The notes beneath the pieces were generated by a model. That model ran no database searches. It was not told where the DNA came from and was given only the letters and a program-made list of their open reading frames with translations. Position numbers and translations under genes: made by a program. 64,000 nucleotides of DNA from Jiangella anatolica (GTDB lineage Bacteria > Actinomycetota > Actinomycetes > Jiangellales > Jiangellaceae), in assembly GCF_003236295.1 (NCBI RefSeq), contig NZ_POTW01000005.1:59926-123925 (forward strand), in the 5' to 3' direction. Shown here one piece after another: positions 53,707 through 64,000 of this stretch (the stretch's first letter is position 1; every line of letters starts with the position of its first letter).

Positions 53707-53917
53707 CCGGCCACGAGCTCCGAACCGTCTCCACGGCAACTCTCAGGGCTACCCGGGTGAGCTAGGCGGCAGCGGTGTCGGTCGAAGGGTTTCCTGTGAG
53801 ACCGGCGACCGAGCTCCGGTGCGGAGCGACCATGCGGCACCACACGCGCCGAGGACTCACAGGGTTCTCTCAGAAGCTCTCGGGAATCGCCCGGATCGGC
53901 CGGTCAGCATCGACTCC
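53707..53917 (+). promoter_or_regulatory. leader/promoter region of the ABC-TCS unit
   Basis: About 210 bp without a gene. CTCTCAG (53867-53873) and CTCTCGG (53877-53883) form a 10-bp spaced direct repeat, the pattern bound by OmpR-type regulators, about 40 bp before the ATPase ATG. The OmpR-type regulator at 55685 is the obvious candidate. CAGCAT lies 8 nt before the ATG and could be a weak -10. Confidence 0.35.
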
Positions 53918-54832
53918 ATGACAACCATCGACGTACGAGGGCTGACCAAGCGGTACGGGCCCGACACAGTGGTCGACGACGTGTCGTTCACGGTCGAGCC
54001 GGGGCAGGTGACCGGCTTCCTCGGGCCGAACGGCGCCGGCAAGTCCACCACCATGAAGATGATCACCGGGCTGGCCACTCCGACCAGCGGCGACGTCACC
54101 ATCGGCGGACGCCGCTACCGCGACCTCCCGGTCCCGTTGACCGAGGTCGGCGCGCTGCTCGACGCCGGCGCGGTGCACGGCGGGCGGACCGCGCGGGACC
54201 ACCTGCTGGCGCTCGCCGCCAGCAACGGGCTGCCGCGGCGCCGGGTCGACGAGGTGCTGGCGCGGACCGGACTGGAGGGCGTCGCCGGCAAGCGGGCCGG
54301 CGGGTTCTCGCTGGGCATGCGGCAGCGGCTCGGCATCGCGGCCACACTGCTCGGCGACCCGCGGGCGCTGATCTTCGACGAGCCGCTGAACGGCCTCGAC
54401 CCGGAGGGCATCCGCTGGATCCGCGACCTGCTCCGCTCGCTCGCCCGCGAAGGGCGGTCGGTACTGGTCTCCAGCCACCTGATGAACGAGATGGCGCTGA
54501 GCGCCGATCACCTGGTCGTCATCGGCCGGGGGCGGCTCATCGCCGACACCGGCATGAGCGAGTTCCTGCGCGCCAACGGCGAGGGCACCGTGCTGGTCAG
54601 GACGCAGGAGCCGGGCGCGTTCGCGGTGCGGCTGACCGAGGCCGGCGCGACGGTCCGGGAGGGACTCGAGTCGTCGCTGGTCGTGTCGGGTCTGAGCAGC
54701 GACGAGATCGGCCGGCTGGCCGCCTTCCACGGCGTCGCGCTGAGCGAGCTCACGCCGCAGCGCGCATCCCTGGAGGACGCCTTCATGGAACTGACCAGGG
54801 ACAGCGTCGAGTACCAGGGGGTGGCGGCATGA
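53918..54832 (+). CDS. ABC transporter ATPase, bacitracin/antibiotic exporter type
   Basis: A 304-residue ATPase of the BcrA/DrrA class. Walker A GPNGAGKST is near residue 38, Q-loop region LLDAGAVHGGRTARDHLLAL, signature FSLGMRQRLGIAATLL (with the SLGMRQR form), Walker B LIFDEPLNGLDPEG and H-loop VSSHLMNEM. The C-terminal 80 residues have a strand-rich domain typical of this class. It overlaps the permease gene by 4 nt and the unit ends in an OmpR-type two-component system. Likely role: efflux of a membrane-active peptide or antibiotic. Confidence 0.92.
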   Translation: MTTIDVRGLTKRYGPDTVVDDVSFTVEPGQVTGFLGPNGAGKSTTMKMITGLATPTSGDVTIGGRRYRDLPVPLTEVGALLDAGAVHGGRTARDHLLALAASNGLPRRRVDEVLARTGLEGVAGKRAGGFSLGMRQRLGIAATLLGDPRALIFDEPLNGLDPEGIRWIRDLLRSLAREGRSVLVSSHLMNEMALSADHLVVIGRGRLIADTGMSEFLRANGEGTVLVRTQEPGAFAVRLTEAGATVREGLESSLVVSGLSSDEIGRLAAFHGVALSELTPQRASLEDAFMELTRDSVEYQGVAA

Positions 54833-55632
54833 GCACGCTGACCAGCACGCCGACGAGGGCGACGTTCGGCCACGCGCTGCGAGCGGAGTGGATCAAGCTG
54901 CGCAGCCTGCGCTCGACCTGGTACACGCTGGCCTGCCTGTTCGCGGTCGGCCTCGGCGTCACCAGCCTGGCGTTGAGCTCGGCCGGGACGGACTACGCGG
55001 ACGCGTCGGCCGCGGACCGGGCCGCGTGGGACCCCACGAACCTCAGCCTGACCACGTACATCGTCGCGCAGCTGATCATCGGCGTGCTGGGCATCCTCGT
55101 CGTCACGTCCGAGTACGCGACCGGGCTGATGCAGACGTCGGTGATGGCGACGCCGCGACGGCTGCGGCTGCTGGCCGCCAAGGTCGTCGTGGCCGCCGCA
55201 GTCGCCGTCGTCGCCGGACAGCTGCTGATGCTCACGTCGTTCCTGCTCGGGCAGGCCATCCTGAGCGCGCAGGACGTGCCGCACGCCGCGCTCGGCGACC
55301 CCGGCGTGCTGTCCGCGGTCATCGGCGGCGGCGTCTATCTGACGGCGATCGCCCTGCTCGCGGCCGGTCTCGGCACGATCATGCGGGCGACGGCGGGCGC
55401 GCTGGCGACGCTGGTGGGGATCGTGTTCCTGGTGCCGGCCCTCGCGGGGCTGTTCCCGTCCTGGTTGGAGGGCCTGATCGACGTCTGGCCGACGAGGGGC
55501 GCGGCGGCCGTGCTGGCGACCGTCCCGGACCCGGAGTATCCGGACCCCTGGCTGAACCTGGGCGGCATGTGCCTGGGCGTGGCCGCGGTGCTGGTCGCGG
55601 CGTTCGTCCTCTTCCGCCGCCGCGACGTGTGA
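54829..55632 (+). CDS. ABC-2 family transporter permease
   Basis: A 267-residue permease. Six membrane helices follow ALRAEWIKLRSLRSTWYTLA, the characteristic opening: LFAVGLGVTSLALSSAG, IVAQLIIGVLGILVV, KVVVAAAVAVVAGQLLMLTS, SAVIGGGVYLTAIALLAAGL, ATLVGIVFLVPALAGLF, and LGVAAVLVAAFVLFRRRD. SEYATGLMQTSVMATPRR is a conserved loop. It forms the channel for the preceding ATPase. The response regulator follows within 60 bp. Confidence 0.9.
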   Translation: MSTLTSTPTRATFGHALRAEWIKLRSLRSTWYTLACLFAVGLGVTSLALSSAGTDYADASAADRAAWDPTNLSLTTYIVAQLIIGVLGILVVTSEYATGLMQTSVMATPRRLRLLAAKVVVAAAVAVVAGQLLMLTSFLLGQAILSAQDVPHAALGDPGVLSAVIGGGVYLTAIALLAAGLGTIMRATAGALATLVGIVFLVPALAGLFPSWLEGLIDVWPTRGAAAVLATVPDPEYPDPWLNLGGMCLGVAAVLVAAFVLFRRRDV

Positions 55633-55684
55633 GAGCGGACGGATGAGCGGAGCCGGGCGGGCCCGCGACCGTATCCTGGCGACC

Positions 55685-56398
55685 GTGGAAGGACCCGCGG
55701 CGCCAGGCGCCGGGCAGCTGCTGGTGGTCGACGACGAGGCGACGGTCCGGGAACTGCTCTCGGCGGCGCTGCGGTTCGCCGGGTTCGGCGTGTCCTCGGC
55801 GGCGACCGGCGCGGAGGCCGTCGAGGCGGCCGCTGCGGAGCCGCCGGACCTGGTGCTGCTCGACGTCATGCTGCCGGACATGGACGGCTTCGAGGTCGTC
55901 CGCCGGCTGCGCGAGGCCACGACCAGCAGAAGAGGTCCGGTCCCCGTCCTGTTCCTCACCGCCCGGGACCGGCAGGCCGACAAGGTCACCGGCCTGTCGC
56001 TCGGCGCCGACGACTACGTGACCAAGCCGTTCGACCTGGAGGAGCTGATCGCCCGGATCCGGGCCATCCTTCGCCGCACGTCGGGCAACCCCGCCGACCT
56101 GCTGCGCACCGGGCCGCTCACACTGGATCCGGTGGGCCATCAGGTCACCCGCGACGGCGCCGTCGTCCGCCTATCGCCCACAGAGTTCCGGCTGCTCAAG
56201 TACCTGATGGAGAACGCCGGCCAGGTCGTGTCGAAGGCGCAGATCCTGGACCGGGTGTGGAACTACGACTTCGGCGGCGACGCCAGCATCGTGGACACCT
56301 ACATCTCCTACCTGCGGCGCAAGATCGACACCGGCGAGCCGCGGCTGATCCAGACGGTGCACGGCGTCGGCTACGTGCTGCGGGAGCCGCGGCCGTGA
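55685..56398 (+). CDS. OmpR-family response regulator
   Basis: A 237-residue regulator. Receiver domain with acidic VVDDE, phospho-acceptor Asp60 in LVLLDVMLPDMDGFE, TARD and KPFDLEEL. A winged helix (about 145-237) has VVRLSPTEFRLLKYLMENAG, IVDTYISYLRRKID and TVHGVGYVLR. I take GTG at 55685, 7 nt behind TATCCT (55672-55677), as a leaderless start; an upstream ATG at 55643 would add 14 residues. The kinase gene overlaps its stop (GTGA). It probably activates the ABC genes. Confidence 0.9.
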   Translation: MEGPAAPGAGQLLVVDDEATVRELLSAALRFAGFGVSSAATGAEAVEAAAAEPPDLVLLDVMLPDMDGFEVVRRLREATTSRRGPVPVLFLTARDRQADKVTGLSLGADDYVTKPFDLEELIARIRAILRRTSGNPADLLRTGPLTLDPVGHQVTRDGAVVRLSPTEFRLLKYLMENAGQVVSKAQILDRVWNYDFGGDASIVDTYISYLRRKIDTGEPRLIQTVHGVGYVLREPRP

Positions 56399-57867
56399 GA
56401 CGGCTGTCGCTGCGCGCCCGGCTGCTGCTGCTCACGTCGGGGCTGCTGCTGACCGGGCTGACGCTGATCAGCGCGGCCGTCGCGGGCCAGCTGGAGCGCT
56501 ACCAGCTGGATCGGATCGACGACCAGCTGCGCTCGCTCACCGCGATCCTCGGCAGCGTCGCCGGCGGGCCGCCACAGCCCACCGACCCCGGCGGACGGCC
56601 GGAGCTGCTCGACGCCGCGCTGGACCTGATCGGGGCACCGTATCTGGTGTACCTCGATGCCGACGGACGGGTCGCCGACGGCCTGCGCACGTCCGGCCTG
56701 GCCGCCGACGAGCTGCCGGAACTGAGCCGCCTGACCGAGCTGCCCCGGGACGCGACGCCGGTCAGCCTGCCGTCCGCCGACGGCGACGGCCGCTGGCGCG
56801 CGGTCGCGGTGCCGGCCGCCGACTGGGACGGGACGGTGGTCGCGGCCGCCCCGCTGGACACGGCCGACGCCACGATCGACCGGCTCCGGGTCGCCAGCCT
56901 GGTCAGCGGCGCTCTCCTCCTCGTCCTGCTGACGGCGATCGGCTGGTTCGCGCTCGGCCGGGGCCTGCGCCCGCTGCGCCGGATCGAGCACACGGCCGCC
57001 GCGATCGCCGGCGGCGACCTGACCCGCCGCGTCCCCGGCCTGGCCGCGTCGAACACCGAGATCGGGCACCTCGCCGAGTCGCTCAACACCATGCTCGGCC
57101 AGCTGGAACGCGCCTTCGCCGACCGCGCGGCCGCCGAGACGCGCATGCGCACGTTCCTGTCCGACGTCAGCCACGAGCTGCGCACGCCGCTGGTCGGGAT
57201 CAAGGGCTCGGCCGAGCTCTACCGCATGGGCGCGCTGCCGGAGCGCGCCGACGTCGACGCCGCGATGCTGCGGATCGACCGCGAGGCCACCCGGCTGGCG
57301 GCGCTGACGGAGGACCTGCTGCTGCTCGCCCGGCTGGACGAGGCGCCGGAGGGCCAGCTGGACCGCGCGCCGATGGACCTGCGCACGCTCGCCGGCGACG
57401 CCCGCCACGACCTGCGCACGCTCGACCCGTCCCGAACGGTCGAGCTGACCGGCCCGGACGGCGACGGCACGCCGGGCCCGGCACCGGTCGACGCCGACGA
57501 GGACCGGCTGCGGCAGGTCGTCGCGAACCTCGTCGGCAACGCCGTCGCGCACACGCCGCCGGGCAGCGCGGTACGCATCGGCGTCGGCACGGTCGGCGAC
57601 AAGGCGGTCCTGGACGTCATCGACGAAGGGCCCGGGATGACCCCTGAGCAGGCCGAACGCGTCTTCGACCGGTTCTACCGGGCCAACCCGTCGCGGACCC
57701 GGGCCGGCGGCGCCAGCGCCGGACTCGGCCTGGCGATCGCCCGCTCGATCGCCCATGCGCACGGCGGCGACGTCGAACTGCGCACCCGGCTCGGCGACGG
57801 CGCCCGGTTCCGGCTGACCCTGCCCCTGGTCGGCCAGGACCAGCGGCCCGTCACCAGGAGTACCTGA
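56395..57867 (+). CDS. sensor histidine kinase, HisKA type
   Basis: A 490-residue kinase. An N-terminal helix (LLLLTSGLLLTGLTLISAAV), an extracytoplasmic domain of about 130 residues and a second helix (VSGALLLVLLTAIGWFALG) lead to a HAMP domain (RIEHTAAAIAGGDLTRRVPG), the phospho-acceptor FLSDVSHELRTPLVGIKGSA (His near residue 260) and an HATPase domain (ANLVGNAVAHTPPGSAVRIG, DEGPGMTPEQAERVFDRFYR, GLGLAIARSIAHAHGGD). It partners the OmpR-type regulator. The signal, presumably the exported compound, is inferred from the neighbouring ABC genes. Confidence 0.92.
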   Translation: MRRLSLRARLLLLTSGLLLTGLTLISAAVAGQLERYQLDRIDDQLRSLTAILGSVAGGPPQPTDPGGRPELLDAALDLIGAPYLVYLDADGRVADGLRTSGLAADELPELSRLTELPRDATPVSLPSADGDGRWRAVAVPAADWDGTVVAAAPLDTADATIDRLRVASLVSGALLLVLLTAIGWFALGRGLRPLRRIEHTAAAIAGGDLTRRVPGLAASNTEIGHLAESLNTMLGQLERAFADRAAAETRMRTFLSDVSHELRTPLVGIKGSAELYRMGALPERADVDAAMLRIDREATRLAALTEDLLLLARLDEAPEGQLDRAPMDLRTLAGDARHDLRTLDPSRTVELTGPDGDGTPGPAPVDADEDRLRQVVANLVGNAVAHTPPGSAVRIGVGTVGDKAVLDVIDEGPGMTPEQAERVFDRFYRANPSRTRAGGASAGLGLAIARSIAHAHGGDVELRTRLGDGARFRLTLPLVGQDQRPVTRST

Positions 57868-57929
57868 GCCTCAACACGATCAGGCGTAGTCCGACACGGG
57901 ATCTCGTGCCGAACGTGATCATTCCGGGG

Positions 57930-58592
57930 TCAGTGGGCGGCCTTGGCGGCGAGGGCGCGGAGCTCGGTGACGGCGGCGGCGGCGTCTTCGGCGCCGTAGA
58001 CGGCGGACCCGGCGACGAACACGTCGGCCCCGGCGTCGGCGCAGCGCTCGATCGTCTCCGCCGACACGCCACCGTCGACCTGGATCCAGACGTCCAGGCC
58101 GGACCGCGACACCAGCTCACGCGCCCGCCGGATCTTCGGCAGGCACACGTCCAGGAACGCCTGCCCGCCGAACCCAGGCTCGACCGTCATGACCAGCAGC
58201 ATGTCGATCTCGGGCAGCAGGTCGGCCCAAGGCTCGACAGGGGTCGCCGGCCGCAGCCCCACACCGGCCCGGGCGCCGAGCCGGCGCAGCTCACGGGCCA
58301 GCCGGACCGGCGCAGCGGCCGCCTCGGCGTGGAACGTGACGTTGTGCGCACCCGCCTCGGCGTACCCGGGCGCCCACCGATCCGGCTCGTCGATCATCAG
58401 GTGGCAGTCGACCGGCCGGTCCGTGCGGGCCAGGATCGCCTCGACGACCGGCAGGCCGAGCGTCAGGTTGGGGACGAAGTGGTTGTCCATGACGTCGACG
58501 TGCACGAGCTCGGCGTCGCCGAGGCGGGCGATCTCGGCCTCGAGGTTGGCGAAGTCCGACGACAGGATGCTCGGCGCGATCTGAATCCCCAC
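57930..58592 (-). CDS. rpe: ribulose-phosphate 3-epimerase
   Basis: Interconverts ribulose-5-phosphate and xylulose-5-phosphate. The 220-residue TIM barrel starts [20 protein letters not shown] and has the metal/active-site stretch [44 protein letters not shown] and IQVDGGVS. In many actinomycetes rpe lies just upstream of ribD; here an ABC/TCS block and Uma2 gene intervene. GTG lies 8 nt after TAGCCT on the minus strand (58601-58606), again suggesting leaderless initiation. Confidence 0.96.
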   Translation of the reverse strand: MGIQIAPSILSSDFANLEAEIARLGDAELVHVDVMDNHFVPNLTLGLPVVEAILARTDRPVDCHLMIDEPDRWAPGYAEAGAHNVTFHAEAAAAPVRLARELRRLGARAGVGLRPATPVEPWADLLPEIDMLLVMTVEPGFGGQAFLDVCLPKIRRARELVSRSGLDVWIQVDGGVSAETIERCADAGADVFVAGSAVYGAEDAAAAVTELRALAAKAAH

Positions 58593-58613
58593 GAGCGCTC
58601 AGGCTACCCGCGT

Positions 58614-58671
58614 CCCATGATCATCAATGATCCAACCACCCATAGGGGGTTGGATCATTGATGATCATGGG
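58614..58671. repeat. 24-bp perfect inverted repeat
   Basis: Arms 58614-58637 and 58648-58671 (CCCATGATCATCAATGATCC...) are perfectly complementary around a 10-nt loop. It is far more AT-rich than its surroundings. It lies between the MFS stop, which falls inside the right arm (58665-58667), and rpe. It may be a terminator for the MFS gene or a dispersed element: CCCATGATCATCAA recurs at 63843-63856. Confidence 0.85.
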
Positions 58672-60176
58672 GCAGCGCGCCGAAGCACGACCAGGGCCTG
58701 GACGGCGGCGGCCACGACCATCAGCGCGCCGACGACGCTGGTCACCTCGACGGCCCGGGTGAAGGCCGACTCGGCGGCCGTCACCAGCGCGGATCCCGCC
58801 GGCGTGGGCAGCGACCCGGCGACGTCGACCGCACCGCCCAGCGTCTCCCGCGCCTGCGACAGCACGTCGCCGGAGACCCCGCTCACCGGGCCGAGCGACG
58901 ACGCGTACACCGCGGTGAGCAGGCTGCCCAGCACCGCGGTGCCCAGGCCCCCGCCCACTTCGTACGCCGTCTCCGACACGGCCGCGGCGGCGCCGGCCCG
59001 GGCCGGGTCGACGGCGCTCATGATGACGTTGTTGGTGATCGTCTGCACCAGCCCGACACCGCCGCCGACCAGCACGAACGCCACCATCACCAGCTCAGCC
59101 CCGTACCCGCGGCCGGCCAGCACCATCAGCGCGAACCCGGCCGCCACGACCAGCAGCGCGCCGAACAGCAGGTACGGCATGGGCAGCCGGCGCATCAACG
59201 GCACGGCCGCCAGCCCGGTCACGATCGCCAGCGCCAGCCCGGGCAGCAGCACCAGACCGGACCGCAGCGGCGCCATGCCCAGCACGATCTGCAGATACTG
59301 CGTCATGAAGAACAGCGCGCCGATCATCGCGAACGTCGTCAGCAGGTTCGTGAGGACCGACGCCCGGAACGCCGGCCGCTCGAACAGCCCGAGGTCCAGC
59401 AGCGGCGTCTCCAGCTGCCGCTGCCGCCGGACGAACGCCACCCCGACCAGCACCCCTGCCGCCAGCGCGAGGCCATACCCGAACGACGGCCCGTCCGCGA
59501 GCCCCTTGATCCCGTACACCGCCAGCAGCATCGCCACCAGCGACAACGCGGCGCTGGGCAGGTCGTACCGTCCGGGTGCGGGGTCGCGCGACTCCGGCAC
59601 CAGGAACGGCGCGAAGATCAGCAGCAGCGCCAGCACCGGCAGCGCTACGAGGAACACCGAGCCCCACCAGAAGTGCTCGAGCAGCCAGCCGCCCAGGATC
59701 GGCCCGAGCGCGGCGCCGGCGGAGAACATCGTGGCCCAGATCGCGATGGCCAGCGTCCGCTGCCGCACGTCGTGGAAGATGTTGCGGATGAGCGAGAGCG
59801 TCGACGGCATCAGCGTCGCACCGGCCACGCCGAGCAGCGCCCGCGCGGCGATCAGCATCTCCGGCGACGTCGAGTACGCCGCCAGCGCGGACGCCAGGCC
59901 GAACGCCGTCGCGCCGGCCAGCAGCAGCTTGCGCCGGCCGATCCGGTCCCCCACGGTGCCGGCCGTCACCAGCAGCCCGGCGATCATGAAGCCGTACACG
60001 TCGACGATCCACAGCAGCTGGGTGCCGCTCGGCGCGAGGTCCGAGCTCAGGTGCGGGACGGCGAAGCTGAGCACCGTCATGTCGACCGAGATGAGCAGCA
60101 CGGGCAGCAGCAGCACGACGAGTGCGCCCCACTCCCGCGGACCGGCCAGCACCCGCTCGCGCTCCGTCGTCGTCAT
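58665..60176 (-). CDS. MFS transporter, DHA2 (QacA/SmvA-like) drug exporter
   Basis: A 503-residue, 14-helix proton-coupled exporter. It begins WGALVVLLLPVLLISVDMTV, with the motif LWIVDVYGFMIAGLLVTAGT and the A-motif GDRIGRRKLLL, and later GPILGGWLLEHFWW (motif C region). The length and Asp in helix 1 (VDMTVLSFAVP) match QacA-type multidrug exporters of quaternary ammonium compounds. It is divergent from a TetR repressor and its promoter carries an ACCGTC-CA-GACGGT dyad, so induction by substrate is likely. Confidence 0.92.
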   Translation of the reverse strand: MTTTERERVLAGPREWGALVVLLLPVLLISVDMTVLSFAVPHLSSDLAPSGTQLLWIVDVYGFMIAGLLVTAGTVGDRIGRRKLLLAGATAFGLASALAAYSTSPEMLIAARALLGVAGATLMPSTLSLIRNIFHDVRQRTLAIAIWATMFSAGAALGPILGGWLLEHFWWGSVFLVALPVLALLLIFAPFLVPESRDPAPGRYDLPSAALSLVAMLLAVYGIKGLADGPSFGYGLALAAGVLVGVAFVRRQRQLETPLLDLGLFERPAFRASVLTNLLTTFAMIGALFFMTQYLQIVLGMAPLRSGLVLLPGLALAIVTGLAAVPLMRRLPMPYLLFGALLVVAAGFALMVLAGRGYGAELVMVAFVLVGGGVGLVQTITNNVIMSAVDPARAGAAAAVSETAYEVGGGLGTAVLGSLLTAVYASSLGPVSGVSGDVLSQARETLGGAVDVAGSLPTPAGSALVTAAESAFTRAVEVTSVVGALMVVAAAVQALVVLRRAAP

Positions 60177-60200
60177 CGCACACCCTCCGCGGTAAGCTAA

Positions 60201-60228
60201 ACCGTCCAGACGGTACAGTAACACCGTC
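60201..60228. promoter_or_regulatory. TetR-type operator between mfs and tetR
   Basis: ACCGTC (60201-60206) and GACGGT (60209-60214) form a near-perfect dyad around CA, and a further ACCGTC half-site follows at 60223-60228. The dyad overlaps a TACAGT -10-like element for tetR and a TTTAGCTT-like element for the transporter. This is the expected layout for mutual repression by the TetR protein. Confidence 0.7.
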
Positions 60229-60248
60229 AGAATCGAGGTTCATCCCCC

Positions 60249-62729
<2,481 letters not shown>

Positions 62730-63821
62730 TCAATGCCCGGCGAGGTCCCGGCACAGATCGGCGACCAGCCGGGCGTTGTCGTCCTCGTCCGGCCAGTCCG
62801 CGGCGGTGCGGCGGCCGCGCTCGCCCAGCTCGGCCCGCGCCCGTGGGTCGTCGAGCAGCGTGTCGACGGCGTCCGCGACGGCCTGGACGTCGCCCACGGG
62901 GACGACCTTCGCCCCGTCGCCGACCAGCTCCGGCACGCCGCCGGCCGCCGTCGTCACCACCGCCAGACCCACCTGCATGGCCTCCTGGATCACCAGTGGG
63001 CGGCCCTCCCAGACCGACGTGAGCACGTACAGGTCGGCGGCGGCCAGCAGGTCCGGGACGTCGGAGCGACGGCCGAGCAGCCGCACCGGCAGGTCGTCGC
63101 GCGCGATGTCGGCATTCAGCTCGTCCTCCAGCGGCCCGTCGCCGGCGACGACGACGAGGGGTTGCGGTTCACGGTCCCGCCAGCGGGCCGCCGCGGCCAG
63201 CAGCACGTCCAGCCCCTTCTGCTCGGCCAGCCGGTTGACGGCGAGCAGCAGCGGCCGGTCCCCCGCGCCCAGCTCGGCCCGGACGGCGGCCGCGTCGCGC
63301 TCGGCGGGCTGGACCCGGGGGGCGGCGACGGGTGCCAGACGGACGTCCGCCGCGCCCAGTTCACGCGCCCGGGCGACCAGGTCGGACGAGACGCCGAGCG
63401 TGACGTCGGCCCGACGGGCGGCCAGCTTCTCCAACTGCCCGATCAGCACCCGCTTCGGACCGGTCACGAGGACGGCGTTGTGCCACGTCGCCAGCAGCGG
63501 CACCCGGCCGTCGCGGCGTCGGCCCAGCGCCAGCCCGGACAGCGCGGCCGCCCGGAACCCGTGCGCGTGCACGACGTCGGTGGCGCGGAAGGCCCGGCGC
63601 AGCGCCAGGACGGCGGCCAGGTCGGCCGGTGGGTTCGGCGCGCTGCCGATCCGGACCGGCGCGAACCGAGCCCCGGCGCCGACGAAGTCGAACCGGTCCT
63701 GCGTCTCCTGCGGGCCGGCGACGCCGACCTCGATGCCGAGTCCGCCCAGCCGCTCCACCAGCGACCGGACGTGCATGCCGACGCCCCCCGCCGTCATGCC
63801 GACGACGATCGTCAGCCTCAT
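62730..63821 (-). CDS. GT4-family glycosyltransferase
   Basis: A 363-residue retaining glycosyltransferase with GT-B fold. The N-terminal domain has LTIVVGMTAGGVGMHVRSLV and VVHAHGFRAAALSGLALG (His of the acceptor side). The C-terminal domain has LLAVNRLAEQKGLDVLLAAA, VVAGDGPLEDEL, LGRRSDVPDLLAAADLYVL and the ExG-like SVWEGRPLVIQEAMQVGLAV. Such a gene near pyrG is common in actinomycetes and may act on cell-wall or lipid-linked glycans. ATG 63821 fits the family start. Substrate unknown. Confidence 0.88.
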   Translation of the reverse strand: MRLTIVVGMTAGGVGMHVRSLVERLGGLGIEVGVAGPQETQDRFDFVGAGARFAPVRIGSAPNPPADLAAVLALRRAFRATDVVHAHGFRAAALSGLALGRRRDGRVPLLATWHNAVLVTGPKRVLIGQLEKLAARRADVTLGVSSDLVARARELGAADVRLAPVAAPRVQPAERDAAAVRAELGAGDRPLLLAVNRLAEQKGLDVLLAAAARWRDREPQPLVVVAGDGPLEDELNADIARDDLPVRLLGRRSDVPDLLAAADLYVLTSVWEGRPLVIQEAMQVGLAVVTTAAGGVPELVGDGAKVVPVGDVQAVADAVDTLLDDPRARAELGERGRRTAADWPDEDDNARLVADLCRDLAGH

Positions 63822-63842
63822 CCTCGCTCCTCCGTCCCCGCT

Positions 63843-63880
63843 CCCATGATCATCAACCTTCTCGGTCGTCATGGGCAGGC
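63843..63880. repeat. half of a CCCATGATCATCAA palindrome beside an IS30 end
   Basis: CCCATGATCATCAA (63843-63856) is identical to the first 14 nt of the complete 24-bp inverted repeat near rpe, but the complementary arm is missing. A short TCATGGG (63869-63875) gives only a 7-bp partner. The IS30-type transposase stop follows at 63881-63883, so the terminal repeat of that element should fall here. Confidence 0.5.
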
Positions 63881-64000
63881 TCAAGTGGTGGTTGCAACGA
63901 GCAGCTGGTTGAGCCGCTGGGCTGGAGTCTGCCAGTTCAGGGTGTGGCGGGGGCGGGTGTTGAGTTGGTCGGCGACGGTGTCGAGGTCGGCCTGGGTGAG
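63881..64000 (-). mobile_element. IS30-family transposase, C-terminal end (partial)
   Basis: Read on the minus strand, the last 39 codons before TGA encode [20 protein letters not shown] and [13 protein letters not shown], the highly conserved end of IS30-type DDE transposases (LNxRPRKTLxWxTPxE). The rest of the gene is beyond the right edge. IS30-family elements prefer symmetric, palindromic targets, which fits the half palindrome beside it. Confidence 0.75.

Overview
The window is about 73% GC with overwhelmingly G/C third codon positions, dense gene packing, many GTG starts and 4-nt start/stop overlaps. Together with a CxxC zinc-ribbon protein, several LLM/VOC/DinB-type proteins, SigE-family sigma factors, a stand-alone Ku and the riboflavin-histidine gene order, this points to a high-GC actinomycete chromosome. 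The genus cannot be fixed from the sequence alone. No tRNA, rRNA, CRISPR array or prophage was seen; the only mobile element is the end of an IS30-type transposase at the right edge.

Left third (1-28 kb): the end of an iron/cobalamin-type ABC transporter with two coupled methyltransferases; a flavoprotein dehydrogenase divergent from a LysR regulator; an epoxide hydrolase divergent from an ArsR regulator; argG with an ArgR-like operator; a regulator/hydrolase/DinB/pterin-dehydratase-VOC cluster; a secreted PhoD phosphatase; a vanX-alr-ddl-two-component operon that could remodel D-Ala ends of peptidoglycan; a P-loop kinase/LLM oxidoreductase fusion; two tandem sigma-factor/membrane-partner pairs; a Nudix-NYN fusion; Ku; and a zinc-ribbon/PhzF pair.

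Middle (28-47 kb): a four-gene MacB/FtsX-type exporter (two ATPases, two large permeases), a SPOUT RNA methyltransferase with a TSUP permease, an SPFH/NfeD pair, an orphan ABC ATPase, serB, a SixA-type phosphatase, an amino acid deaminase/aldolase with a small kinase, a MOSC protein, and a third sigma/membrane-partner pair.

Right third (47-64 kb): hisG, hisE, ribH, ribBA, riboflavin synthase and ribD read leftward. An FMN riboswitch lies upstream of ribD. RibD carries an Ala/Thr-rich insertion of at least 130 residues, encoded by a short tandem duplication. Upstream of the riboswitch lies a degenerate GC-rich repeat array, then a Uma2-type gene. An ABC exporter plus OmpR-type two-component system separates this block from rpe. 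Then come an MFS exporter with its TetR repressor, pyrG, a GT4 glycosyltransferase and the IS30 remnant next to half of a palindrome that also occurs, complete, next to rpe.

At least twelve genes have a -10-like hexamer (TAGxxT, TATCCT, TACCCT or CATACT) 6-8 nt before the start codon and no ribosome-binding site. This suggests widespread leaderless initiation, and it was used to choose several starts.
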